Below are positions 1 through 7,603 of a stretch of DNA of 64,000 bases, piece after piece. The notes beneath the pieces were generated by a model. The model was given only the letters and a program-made list of their open reading frames with translations, had not been told where the DNA came from and ran no database searches. The translations under genes and the position numbers were made by a program. The DNA lies in NCBI RefSeq assembly GCF_016862435.1, contig NZ_BOMY01000060.1, positions 124,001 through 188,000 of the forward strand. Direction: 5' to 3'. Source of the stretch: Paractinoplanes tereljensis. Lineage in GTDB: Bacteria > Actinomycetota > Actinomycetes > Mycobacteriales > Micromonosporaceae. Within the stretch, counting starts at the first letter, position 1. Each line of letters begins with the position of its first letter.

Positions 1-666
1 GTCCGGGTCGGCCAGCAGCGGCCGCAGGGTGAGGTAGCCGCCGTGCACGCCGTCCTCGACATCGTGCACGGAGTAGGCGACGTCGTCGGCCCAGTCCATC
101 ACCTGCGCTTCGAGGCAGCGGCGTTCGCCCAGCTCAGCCGGGTGCATCCAGTCGAAAACGGGGCGGTCATCGGCGTACACCCCGAATTTGCGGGTTGAAG
201 GTTTGCGGGGCCAGGGGTATTTGGCGCAGGCGTCGAGGGAGGCGCGGGTGAGGTTGAGGCCGGCGCCGGGGACCTTGGCCTCCAGGCGGGTGAGGACGCG
301 CAGGGTCTGCGCGTTGCCCTCGAAGCCGCCGCAGGACTGGGCGACCGCGTCGAGGGCGTGTTCGCCGTTGTGCCCGAAGGGCGGGTGGCCGAGGTCGTGG
401 GCCAGTCCGGCGACGTCGACGACGTCCGGGTCGCAGCCGAGCCGGGCGCCCATCTCGCGGGAGATCTGGGCGACCTCCAGCGAGTGCGTCAGCCGCGTAC
501 GCAGGAAGTCGTCGGACCCGGCCGTGTGCACCTGGGTCTTGGACGCCAGCCGGCGGAAGCCGGCCGAGTGCAGAACGCGAGCCCGATCGCGCTGGTAGGG
601 CGTCCTTCCGTAGCCGCTGTCCTTGGTCGGTTCGGTAAGCCACCTCTGGGCGTCGAGCGCCGTCAT
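1..666 (-). CDS. dgt: Deoxyguanosinetriphosphate triphosphohydrolase (dGTPase), 3' part outside window
   Basis: HD-domain phosphohydrolase that splits dGTP (and related dNTPs) into nucleoside and triphosphate in the cytoplasm. The first 222 residues are present; the gene runs off the left edge. Seen: an N-terminal RTPYQRDRARVLHS segment, THSLEV with His61, and the metal-binding GLAHDLGHPPFGHNGE motif (His90-Asp91), all typical of the dGTPase-like family, followed by CLEAQVMDWADDVAYSVHD. The ATG at 666 gives the expected N-terminus of the family. It is divergent from the chemoreceptor gene, with only about 45 bases between the starts, so both promoters must lie there or inside the genes. Confidence 0.93.
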   Translation of the reverse strand, partial: MTALDAQRWLTEPTKDSGYGRTPYQRDRARVLHSAGFRRLASKTQVHTAGSDDFLRTRLTHSLEVAQISREMGARLGCDPDVVDVAGLAHDLGHPPFGHNGEHALDAVAQSCGGFEGNAQTLRVLTRLEAKVPGAGLNLTRASLDACAKYPWPRKPSTRKFGVYADDRPVFDWMHPAELGERRCLEAQVMDWADDVAYSVHDVEDGVHGGYLTLRPLLADPD

Positions 667-710
667 GATCCCAGCCTAAGCAGCTCGTATCGGTTGCCGA
701 TGTAGTAGCC

Positions 711-2264
711 GTGGAGTCCGTTTCTCCGGCCGGCCGGAGTATGACCATCGTCGCCCGCCTGCTGATGATGGGCGCGGCCGGGCTGGTGTCGGTGGCGCTG
801 GTGGTGGGTTTCGCGATCTACAGCTCGCACGTGCAGGCGGACGCGAACCGGGACATCGCCCGGGTGTCGGACGGGATGAGCCACCAGTGGAACGCCGACA
901 TGATGCACGACGCGTTGCGGGCGGACGTGATGTCGGCGATGTACTACCGCTCGGCGGCCGGCAACGAGGTCGCCGAGCACGGTAAGACAATTCTGGAGAA
1001 CTACGACACGGCGGCGGCCGAGGCACCGGCCGATCTGACCGACGAATACACCCGGGTGCGGCCCCGGCTGGTGGTCTACGCGGACACCGCCGCGCAGGTC
1101 GTCAGCAGCCGGGACCCCACCGAACTCAAGGACTATCTGACCATCTACGCGGAGCTCGAGGAGGACCTCGGGGCGCTCGACGACGCGATGGGCGCGGCCG
1201 TGCTGGCGGCCAGCGAGCAGGGTGTCTCGTCGGCCCAGAAGAGCGACTGGATCATCGGGCTGGCCGGCCTGGCCGGCATCCTGATCACGGTGCTGGCCGG
1301 CTGGCGGACGCTGCGGGCGATCCGCCGGCCGTTGCGGGAGATGGTGACCGGCCTGCGCGCGGTGGCCGATTGTGATCTGACCGTTCAGGTGCCGGTGCTG
1401 CACCGCGACGAGCTGGGCGAGATGGCCGGCGCGCTGAACGGGGCGATGGGGGCGTTGCGGCAGACGGTGGCCGCGACGGCGCTGAGCATCGGGACGCTGA
1501 CCGCGGCGAGCGGTGATCTGCGGACGCTCGCCGGCGAGCTGGACACCTCGGCCGAGCAGACCTCGGCGCAGGCGCGCAGCGCGGACGCGTCGGCCCAGAA
1601 CGTGTCGTCGGCGGTGGGCGACATGATGACCGCGACCAACGAGCTGTCGGCGTCGATCCGGGAGATCGCCCGGCAGACCGAGGTGGCCACGGCGACCACG
1701 AGCGCGGCGACCCGGGACGCGGCACGGACCGCCGAGGCGGTGGCCAAGCTGAGCGAGGCGAGCCGGGAGGTCGGCGACATCGTGCAGCTGATCACCAATA
1801 TCGCCGAGCAGACCAACCTGCTGGCGTTGAACGCGACGATCGAGGCGGCCCGGGCCGGTGCGGCCGGCAAGGGGTTCGCGGTGGTGGCGACCGAGGTGAA
1901 GGACCTGGCCCAGGAGACCGCGCAGGCGACCGCGGACATCACCGCGAAGATCTCGGCGATCCAGGAGATGACGAACGGGACGGCGGCCGCGATCGCCTCG
2001 ATCACCGAGGTGATCGCGCAGATCGACGACGGTCAGCGGATGATCGCGGCGGCGGTGGAGCAGCAGTCGGCGACGACCGAGCTGATGTCGCGCAACGTCG
2101 GTGAGGTGTCGGCGGCGGCCGGCGAGATCTCCGGCACGGTCACCAACATCACCCGTTCGACGGAGTCGACGGCGGAGGGGGCGAACACGACGCGCACCTC
2201 CGCCGAGGTGGTGAGCACGGCGGCCGGCGAGATCCAGACGCTGATGGCCCGTTTCCGCTATTAG
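711..2264 (+). CDS. Methyl-accepting chemotaxis protein
   Basis: Transmembrane chemoreceptor of 517 residues. Seen: a first membrane helix at about residues 12-38, a short extracytoplasmic helical region (about 40-178) rich in Ala and acidic residues, a second membrane helix at about 179-200, a HAMP segment, and a long cytoplasmic coiled coil with the conserved hairpin tip around residues 363-395 (NIAEQTNLLALNATIEAARA and GKGFAVVATEV). That tip is the CheA/CheW contact in known receptors. The GTG at 711 is used here; an in-frame ATG at 741 is an equally good start. There is no C-terminal pentapeptide for CheR/CheB tethering and no other che gene nearby. The next plus-strand genes form a Roadblock/DUF4388 module, a possible partner. 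Confidence 0.9.
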   Translation: MESVSPAGRSMTIVARLLMMGAAGLVSVALVVGFAIYSSHVQADANRDIARVSDGMSHQWNADMMHDALRADVMSAMYYRSAAGNEVAEHGKTILENYDTAAAEAPADLTDEYTRVRPRLVVYADTAAQVVSSRDPTELKDYLTIYAELEEDLGALDDAMGAAVLAASEQGVSSAQKSDWIIGLAGLAGILITVLAGWRTLRAIRRPLREMVTGLRAVADCDLTVQVPVLHRDELGEMAGALNGAMGALRQTVAATALSIGTLTAASGDLRTLAGELDTSAEQTSAQARSADASAQNVSSAVGDMMTATNELSASIREIARQTEVATATTSAATRDAARTAEAVAKLSEASREVGDIVQLITNIAEQTNLLALNATIEAARAGAAGKGFAVVATEVKDLAQETAQATADITAKISAIQEMTNGTAAAIASITEVIAQIDDGQRMIAAAVEQQSATTELMSRNVGEVSAAAGEISGTVTNITRSTESTAEGANTTRTSAEVVSTAAGEIQTLMARFRY

Positions 2265-2614
2265 GCTCGCTTGGACGCGAGCACGCAGAACTCGTTGCCC
2301 TCCGGGTCGGCGAGCACCACCCAGGAGACGTCGTGCTGGCCGACGTCGGCCAGGCGGGCGCCCATGTTCACCAGCCGCTCGACCTCCACCTCCTGATCGT
2401 CCGGGCGCAGGTCGATGTGCAGGCGGTTCTTGACGGTCTTGGCGTCCGGTACCGGGGTGAACAGCAGGCCGGGCAGTTCGTCGGGGGTGCGCCGGATCTC
2501 CACCTCGTCGGGGGCCTCGTGCACGATCACGTAACCGAGAGCCTCGGCCCACCAGCGGGCCAGCCGGTGCGCATCCTCCGCGTCCACGACGATCTGTTCC
2601 CAGCGGACCGGCAT
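2261..2614 (-). CDS. VOC (glyoxalase/bleomycin-resistance fold) protein
   Basis: Small cytoplasmic protein of 117 residues with a single vicinal-oxygen-chelate domain. Seen: the N-terminal beta strand VRWEQIVVDAEDAHRLARWW, the central LHIDLRPDD segment and the terminal DPEGNEFCVLAS motif common to actinobacterial glyoxalase-like proteins. The family includes dioxygenases, lyases and drug-binding proteins; the substrate cannot be told from sequence. The stop overlaps the end of the convergent chemoreceptor gene by four bases. Confidence 0.8.
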   Translation of the reverse strand: MPVRWEQIVVDAEDAHRLARWWAEALGYVIVHEAPDEVEIRRTPDELPGLLFTPVPDAKTVKNRLHIDLRPDDQEVEVERLVNMGARLADVGQHDVSWVVLADPEGNEFCVLASKRA

Positions 2615-2727
2615 ATGGCGCCCCCCTTATCGAAAAGTGACGATCATGTTACGCGCCCCGGTCGGGGGACCCTCGTCCTGAGCACCCGCACCGGCCGTGC
2701 GACGACGACCCTCGATGGCCTCGAACC

Positions 2728-3156
2728 ATGCGAGGCGTGGAGCGATTGCGGCTTTTGCTGAGCGAGCTGGGTACGGCCGGGTGGACCGGGGCGCTGCACG
2801 TGGGTGGCACGCCGGGCGGCGTGCTCCATCTGGTGGGCGGCCGGATCGCGTACGCCGAGACCTCGTCCTGTCCCGGTCTCGGCGAGCGGCTGGTCGCCTC
2901 CGGGCGGCTGAGCCGGGCGGCGTGGTCGTCGGCGGTGGCCGAGGGCCGCGCCGGTTGCCGGGTCGGGCGGGTGCTGATGCGCGAGGGCCTGATCGGGCAG
3001 AACGAGCTGGCGTCGCGGGTGTCGGTGACCGTCGCCGACGCGGCCGGCGAGTTGCTGCGGTCCGGCGGGGCGCCGCTGCGGCTGGTCCCGGGCGAGCGGC
3101 ATTGGCTGGGAGCGATCGGCCCGCAACGGCGCCGCTGCGAGTCTCGCCGACCATGA
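2728..3156 (+). CDS. DUF4388-type protein, short paralogue
   Basis: Protein of 142 residues matching the N-terminal half of the larger protein encoded at 3659-4687 (shared pattern TGALHVGGTPGG.. / TGALVVGGHPGG.., GRxxYAES, GVGxLL/GLGERL, GRVLMxEGxI, HWLGxI). DUF4388 (PATAN-like) domains are found in bacterial signalling proteins with response regulators and small-GTPase systems. The copy stops right after HWLGAIG, where its longer paralogue continues into a charged helix, so it may be a truncated duplicate; no frameshift was found that restores the match. It opens the five-gene Roadblock/DUF4388 module. Confidence 0.6.
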   Translation: MRGVERLRLLLSELGTAGWTGALHVGGTPGGVLHLVGGRIAYAETSSCPGLGERLVASGRLSRAAWSSAVAEGRAGCRVGRVLMREGLIGQNELASRVSVTVADAAGELLRSGGAPLRLVPGERHWLGAIGPQRRRCESRRP

Positions 3157-3266
3157 CGCACATCGGGTGCGACTTGTCGGGTCATGGTCGCCGCAGGATG
3201 GCGCACGGTGACAACAGGGACGTTCGTCACCGTCCAGTGGGGGGACACCAGCGCTGAGGGAGTGAC

Positions 3267-3647
3267 GTGCCCGGCGTCGATCACTGTCTGCAGGAGGCCA
3301 TGGCGATTCCTGGCGCGGTCGGCGCCAGCATCGTCGACTACACCACCGGCTTCCCGGTCGCCACGACGGGAACCGCACCGAATTCCGACCACGAGGCGGC
3401 TGCGGCCGGCACGGCCGACGTGGTCCAGGCGGCCACCAGCCGGTCCCTGTTCGTCTCGGCGGTACCGCACGACCTGTTGGAAGACCTGATCATCACGACG
3501 GCCGGCGGCTATCACCTGCTCCGCCTCGTACATACCGATTTCGACAGTCGGCTCGTCCTCTACGTCTGGCTGGACCGGCAGCAGGGGAACCTCGCGGTGG
3601 CCCGCCGCCGGATGCAGAAACTCGCCGATGACCTGATCGCCACGTGA
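3267..3647 (+). CDS. Roadblock/LC7-domain protein
   Basis: Protein of 126 residues forming one Roadblock/LC7 domain: GAVGASIVDYTTGFPVATTG is the first strand-turn-strand, followed by an amphipathic helix (ADVVQAATSRSL), DLIITTAGGYHLLRLV, and a C-terminal helix with RRRMQKLADDL. Such proteins dimerise and act as GTPase regulators or adaptors in bacteria (MglB, CvnB). The GTG at 3267 has GAGGGAG four bases upstream. It is followed after 11 bases by the DUF4388 gene. No partner GTPase is encoded nearby. Confidence 0.8.
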   Translation: MPGVDHCLQEAMAIPGAVGASIVDYTTGFPVATTGTAPNSDHEAAAAGTADVVQAATSRSLFVSAVPHDLLEDLIITTAGGYHLLRLVHTDFDSRLVLYVWLDRQQGNLAVARRRMQKLADDLIAT

Positions 3648-3658
3648 GGAGAGACCGG

Positions 3659-4687
3659 GTGACCACCTCGAAGACCGCCGCGCCGGCCCGCCTGTTCACC
3701 CAGGTGGCGGCCGACCGGCAGACCGGCGCCCTGGTGGTCGGGGGCCACCCGGGCGGCGCGGTCTACGTCCTCGAGGGCCGGGTCATCTACGCCGAGTCGC
3801 CGGCCGCGCCCGGGGTCGGCGAGTTGCTCACCGCGTCCGGCCGGCTGGCCGGCCGGACCTGGCAGACCGCCCTGGACCAGGGCACCTCCACCGCCCGGGT
3901 GGGCCGGCTGCTGGTCGAGCAGGGCCATCTCACCCAGGGCGAGCTGGAGTTGTGCGTGCTCGGCGCGACCTACGACGCGGCGTACTTCGCGCTGTCGCCG
4001 GCGTCCGCGCCGGTCGAGTTCCTCGGTGGCGCCATGCACTGGCTGGGCCCGATCGCGCACATCGACCCGGCGGCGGTGGACCGGGAGGTGCGCCGCCGGG
4101 CGAAGATGCTCGACGACATCTTCCCGGACCCCCGGATCGACACGGCGGTGGTCACGCCGGTGTCCCGGCCGCCGCGGGAGCGGATCACGCTGACCGCGCC
4201 GCAGTGGGAGCTGCTGGTGCACGCCGACGGCCAGCGCACCCCGGCCGACCTGGCGTTACTGCTGGGCCGCGCCGGCTTCGCGACCATCCAGGAGCTGCGG
4301 CGCCTCGCGGCGCTGGGTCTGCTGGAACTTCCGGAGGTACGGGCGGAAGCTCCCGAATTCGTCAGGCTGCCCCGGGCCCGCGGCACCGCGGTGGACGCGC
4401 GCCGGCATCGGGCGGGTCCCGTCGACTCCCCCGCCGTGGCGGTCGTGCCGGTCGTGTCCGGCGTGCGCCCAGCGGCCCCCGACCCTCCCCCCGCGCCACC
4501 CCCGCCGCCGGTTGTCGCCGAGGACACCAACGCGAACGGCACGGTGTACCGGCCGCCCCGGCTGGCCCGCCGAAAACCGGGCGCGAAGCTGCCGAAAGAG
4601 GTGGCCGCCGAACCCGCGCAGATCCATCCCGGCACCGACGAGGTGCTGCTCAAGCGGATCCGCACCGCATTGCGGGGCCTGCGGTGA
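3659..4687 (+). CDS. DUF4388 protein with proline-rich tail
   Basis: Protein of 342 residues. Seen in order: an N-terminal DUF4388-like domain (about 1-130, with TGALVVGGHPGGAVYVLEGR), a helical linker, a winged-helix-like segment around residues 180-225 (LTAPQWELLVHADGQRTPAD and the following ELRRLAALGLLELP), then a proline-rich disordered stretch and a basic C-terminus (RPPRLARRKPGAK, KRIRTALRGLR). The GTG at 3659 is preferred because AGGAG lies at 3647-3651; an upstream GTG at 3644 overlaps the previous stop. The layout fits a cytoplasmic adaptor in a Roadblock signalling module. No enzymatic motif is visible. Confidence 0.7.
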   Translation: MTTSKTAAPARLFTQVAADRQTGALVVGGHPGGAVYVLEGRVIYAESPAAPGVGELLTASGRLAGRTWQTALDQGTSTARVGRLLVEQGHLTQGELELCVLGATYDAAYFALSPASAPVEFLGGAMHWLGPIAHIDPAAVDREVRRRAKMLDDIFPDPRIDTAVVTPVSRPPRERITLTAPQWELLVHADGQRTPADLALLLGRAGFATIQELRRLAALGLLELPEVRAEAPEFVRLPRARGTAVDARRHRAGPVDSPAVAVVPVVSGVRPAAPDPPPAPPPPPVVAEDTNANGTVYRPPRLARRKPGAKLPKEVAAEPAQIHPGTDEVLLKRIRTALRGLR

Positions 4688-4745
4688 CACGCGCACCCCC
4701 TTTTCCGACGCGTTCCCGAGACCAGAAGAGAAAGGCCGACCGAGG

Positions 4746-5264
4746 ATGACGGTGGATCCGGCGGTGCTCCAGGAGCTCGACCGCCTGCGCTCCCGGCTGC
4801 CGGAACTGTCCGGCAGCGTGCTCGCGAGCACCGACGGGCTGGTGGTCGCGCACGACGCGCACGGCCTGGAACCGGACGGTCTCGCCGCGCTGGCCGCCGC
4901 GCACCTGGCGCTGGCCCGGCGGTTCGCCCACGCGGTGAACCACGGCAGCCTGCGGGAGTCGGTCGTCGAGTGCGATCGCGGCTACATCACCACCTACACC
5001 GCGGGCCAGAACACACTGCTCACCCTGGTCACGTCCGGGGACGCCAACCTCGCGATGGTCCACCTCGAGGCACGCCGATGCGTACGGCGCCTCGTCCGGA
5101 TCCTCGTCCTCGAGGCAAAACCACAGATGCGTCCGGCCATTCCCAGCCAGCACAGTCCCACTCAGCCCGGCCCAGCGCAGGCCGGCCAAGCCGCACCGCT
5201 GACGCGGCGCACGCCGATGGCCACCCTGCCCGACAACGCCCGGCGCCGGCAGGCGACCGGCTGA
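4746..5264 (+). CDS. Roadblock/LC7-domain protein with disordered tail
   Basis: Protein of 172 residues. Residues 1-120 are a Roadblock/LC7 domain of the actinobacterial type (LPELSGSVLASTDGLVVAHD, then AALAAAHLALARRF, GYITTYTAGQNTLLTLVT, ANLAMVHLEARR). The remaining 50 residues are rich in Gln, Pro and Ala (SQHSPTQPGPAQAGQ) and look disordered. The ATG at 4746 is chosen because the domain begins there; the reading frame is open further upstream only as overlap with the previous gene. The closest known type is CvnB of the actinobacterial conservons, but CvnA, CvnC and CvnD are all absent here. Confidence 0.8.
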   Translation: MTVDPAVLQELDRLRSRLPELSGSVLASTDGLVVAHDAHGLEPDGLAALAAAHLALARRFAHAVNHGSLRESVVECDRGYITTYTAGQNTLLTLVTSGDANLAMVHLEARRCVRRLVRILVLEAKPQMRPAIPSQHSPTQPGPAQAGQAAPLTRRTPMATLPDNARRRQATG

Positions 5265-5325
5265 TCACCCCGGTACCGCCGGCGACGCGGCGGACCGCCA
5301 TCCCACCGCAACGGAGGACCATCCC

Positions 5326-5697
5326 ATGCCCGATATGGACACCGCACTCAAAGAGATCATGGAAATCGACGGCGCCGTGGGCGTCGCCCTCGTGGACCAC
5401 ACGAGCGGCATGGCGCTGGGCACCGTCGGCGGCGGCAAGGAACTCGACCTGACGGTCGCCGCCGCCGGCAACACCGACGTGGTCCGGGCCAAGCTGCGGG
5501 CGATGGAGATGCTCAACATCTCCGAGAAGATCGAGGACATCCTCATCACCCTGGAAAGCCAGTACCACCTGATCCGCCCGCTGACCAGCCGCTCCGGCAA
5601 GGGCCTGTTCCTCTACGTGGCCCTGCGCCGCGACCGGTCCAACCTGGCCATGGCCCGCCACCAGCTACGCCGCATCGAAAACGACCTCGACGTCTGA
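5326..5697 (+). CDS. Roadblock/LC7-domain protein
   Basis: Protein of 123 residues, a single Roadblock/LC7 domain paralogous to the one at 3267-3647 (GAVGVALVDHTSGMALGTVG, NTDVVRAKLRAMEML, DILITLESQYHLIRPL, NLAMARHQLRRIENDL). The ATG at 5326 follows a GGAGG. It is the last gene of the module and is followed after 24 bases by a strong intrinsic terminator, so the module at 2728-5697 is probably one transcript. Confidence 0.85.
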   Translation: MPDMDTALKEIMEIDGAVGVALVDHTSGMALGTVGGGKELDLTVAAAGNTDVVRAKLRAMEMLNISEKIEDILITLESQYHLIRPLTSRSGKGLFLYVALRRDRSNLAMARHQLRRIENDLDV

Positions 5698-5721
5698 CCG
5701 GCGCCCACCGTGCCCGCTCCC

Positions 5722-5755
5722 GGCGGGGAGGGCGATCCGCCCTCCCCGCCTTTTT
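5722..5755 (+). terminator. Intrinsic terminator of the Roadblock module
   Basis: A 13-bp perfect stem (5722-5734 pairing with 5738-5750, all G/C except one A-T pair), a three-base loop and a run of five T. This is the clearest rho-independent terminator in the window. Confidence 0.9.
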
Positions 5756-5760
5756 ACCTC

Positions 5761-5931
5761 TTTAGCAGGGCTGCGGGCCTTTAGCAGGGCTGCGGGCCTT
5801 TAGCAGGGCTGCGGGCCTTTAGCAGGGCTGCGGGCCTTTAGTAGGGGTGCGGGCCTTTAGTAGGGGTGCGGGCCTTTAGCAGGGCTGCGGGCCTTTAGTA
5901 GGGGTGCGGGCCTCTAGTAGGGCTGCGGGTT
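5761..5931. repeat. 19-bp tandem repeat, nine copies
   Basis: Unit TTTAGCAGGGCTGCGGGCC repeats head to tail with a strict 19-base period from 5761; variants carry T for C at position 6 and GGGG for GGGC. The last copy (5913-5931) contains the stop codon and final codons (Asn-Pro-Gln-Pro-Tyr) of the DUF1269 gene on the minus strand, so the array looks like an expansion of that gene's 3' end. It fills the convergent intergenic space after the terminator. Confidence 0.95.
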
Positions 5932-6429
5932 CGCCGAGGCGCCGCCGAAGGTCTCGAGCAGGATCTCCCGTTCGCCATCGGTCAGGTTCGTGTCGATGAG
6001 GCGGGAGTGTTCGCCCAGGCCGTGGAAGCGTTCGCCGAGGCGGTCGAGGTTGCCGGCGTCGGTGACCAGGAACAGCGCGGATGTTCCCTCGGTGATCTCG
6101 GTGCGGATCCTGGTCAGCTGTTCCTTGGTGATGCCGGCGTCCTCGGTGGCCTTGCTGATCGCGCCGATCGCGGCGCCGGCCGCGCCGCCGACCACCGGGA
6201 CCAGGAACAGCGTGCCGGCCAGCAACCCCCAGAACGCGCCCCAGCCGGCCCCGCGCCACACCCCGTCGTGCCCGTGCAGCCGTTGCGGCTGCGCGGCGCC
6301 CGGCGGCCAGGTGATCACCGCGTGGTCGAGCAGTTTGACCAGGCCGTCGGACTGCGCGTTCTTGAGCGTCTCGGCGGCCCGCTGCGCGCCGTCCGGGCTG
6401 TCGAACCGCCACACCGTGAAGGTCGTCAT
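5914..6429 (-). CDS. DUF1269-type membrane-associated protein
   Basis: Protein of 171 residues of the DUF1269 (PF06897) kind: N-terminal ferredoxin-like strand-helix (TFTVWRFDSPDGAQRAAETL), then a glycine-rich hydrophobic hairpin at about residues 62-95 (GAFWGLLAGTLFLVPVVGGA and AAGAAIGAI), and a C-terminal helix-strand part (GTSALFLVTDAGNLDRL). The family is seen in stress contexts; its function is unknown. The last five codons are reproduced as the tandem array downstream of the stop. Confidence 0.8.
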   Translation of the reverse strand: MTTFTVWRFDSPDGAQRAAETLKNAQSDGLVKLLDHAVITWPPGAAQPQRLHGHDGVWRGAGWGAFWGLLAGTLFLVPVVGGAAGAAIGAISKATEDAGITKEQLTRIRTEITEGTSALFLVTDAGNLDRLGERFHGLGEHSRLIDTNLTDGEREILLETFGGASANPQPY

Positions 6430-6463
6430 GCGGTCATCGTGAGCCGCCGTCGCGGGTTGTCCC

Positions 6464-7555
6464 TCATCCCCGGCGGACGATTTCCAGAACGGCGGTGAGC
6501 AGTAACGGGATCGCGGCGAGCGCGAACAACGGCGTCAATGCCAGTGGCAGCGCGAACCACGCGTACAGCAGGACGGCGAACACCTCCGCCCCGAAGCCGC
6601 TCACCGACAGCACGGTGGTGCGGGCCGGCCCGGTGATCTCGTCCTGAAGCCGGGTCTCCCCCCGCACCATCGCGAATTGCAGCAGCCCGAACGCGGCCGA
6701 AATGACGACCATCCCGGCCAGGTGCGGAATGAGAACGCCGGCGGCAAGTAAGGCCGCCGCTCCCGCGACTGAGCACCCGAGAATTGGCCGCGCGGCGAAA
6801 CGTCCGGCGAGCGCGCTTCCCGCGGCCATCGCGAGCGCGGTCAAGGCATAAATCAGCGGTACGGCTACCGTGGGCGCGCCTTTCTCCCGGGCGAGCAGCG
6901 GCAGATATTCGTCGAGCGCGCTGAATCCCGGCAGCAGTGCCGCGACCGCGAGAGCGAGAACAATCCGCCGGCTCTTGACCGATTCCCGCAGACCGGACCG
7001 CAGCAGTGCCGCATAACCGGGGCCTTCCCCGCCCGTACCCCTCGAATCGGGCAAGCCCAGCGCGAGCAGACCACTGAGGGTGACCACCGCGACGCTGGCG
7101 ATGCCCACCAGCCGGTAGCCGCCCACCGCGAAGGCCGGCGCGGCCAGCAGCGTGGCGGCGGTCATCGCGAGGATGCCGACCGTGCCGGCCCGGCCGATGA
7201 CCTTGGCGTAGTCGTCGCCGACCTGGTCGTAGACGAGCGCCTCGAGGGTGCCGGAGGTCAGCGCGCCGCCGATCCCCCACAGCACGAAGCCCAGCGCGAA
7301 GCCCGGGAACGCCGGCCAGACCAGCCACAGCGCGTAACCGGCGCCGATCAGGATCTGACCGATCGTGTAGAGGCCGCGGCGGGACCACGCGTCGGCCAGC
7401 GCGCCGGAGGGCACCTCGAAGGCGAACGAGACCACCGACCAGATCACGAACAGCGTGGAGATCTGACCGGTCGTCAGGCCCGCGTCGGCGAACAGCAGCG
7501 CGTAGACCGGGTAGAGCAGGACTCCGTCCCCGAGGGCACGGACGGCGTAGAGCAG
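6464..7555 (-). CDS. MFS transporter, start codon uncertain
   Basis: Major facilitator superfamily permease. Seen: about eleven to twelve hydrophobic helices, the helix 1-2 region LLYPVYALLFADAGLTT, SFAFEVPSGALADAWSRRG (the loop 2-3 signature) and DEYLPLLAREKG in the second half. The conserved N-terminus is open in frame only back to a TGA at 7562-7564, and between that and the conserved residues there is no ATG, GTG or TTG; candidates are CTG at 7555 or ACG at 7561. The first GTG (7447) would remove helix 1. An ATG at 7582 with AAGGG upstream is in frame but separated by two TGA codons. The gene may be damaged or start unconventionally. Substrate unknown. Confidence 0.7.
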   Translation of the reverse strand: MLYAVRALGDGVLLYPVYALLFADAGLTTGQISTLFVIWSVVSFAFEVPSGALADAWSRRGLYTIGQILIGAGYALWLVWPAFPGFALGFVLWGIGGALTSGTLEALVYDQVGDDYAKVIGRAGTVGILAMTAATLLAAPAFAVGGYRLVGIASVAVVTLSGLLALGLPDSRGTGGEGPGYAALLRSGLRESVKSRRIVLALAVAALLPGFSALDEYLPLLAREKGAPTVAVPLIYALTALAMAAGSALAGRFAARPILGCSVAGAAALLAAGVLIPHLAGMVVISAAFGLLQFAMVRGETRLQDEITGPARTTVLSVSGFGAEVFAVLLYAWFALPLALTPLFALAAIPLLLTAVLEIVRRG

Positions 7556-7603
7556 CGGCGTTCAGCGTCAAACCGGATGCATGCCCTTATCGTCGCGCCC
7601 CGG

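Noticed and set aside
5761..5931. The 19-bp array as a possible CRISPR.
   Set aside because: Units are contiguous with no unique spacers, and they derive from the neighbouring gene end; no cas genes are present.
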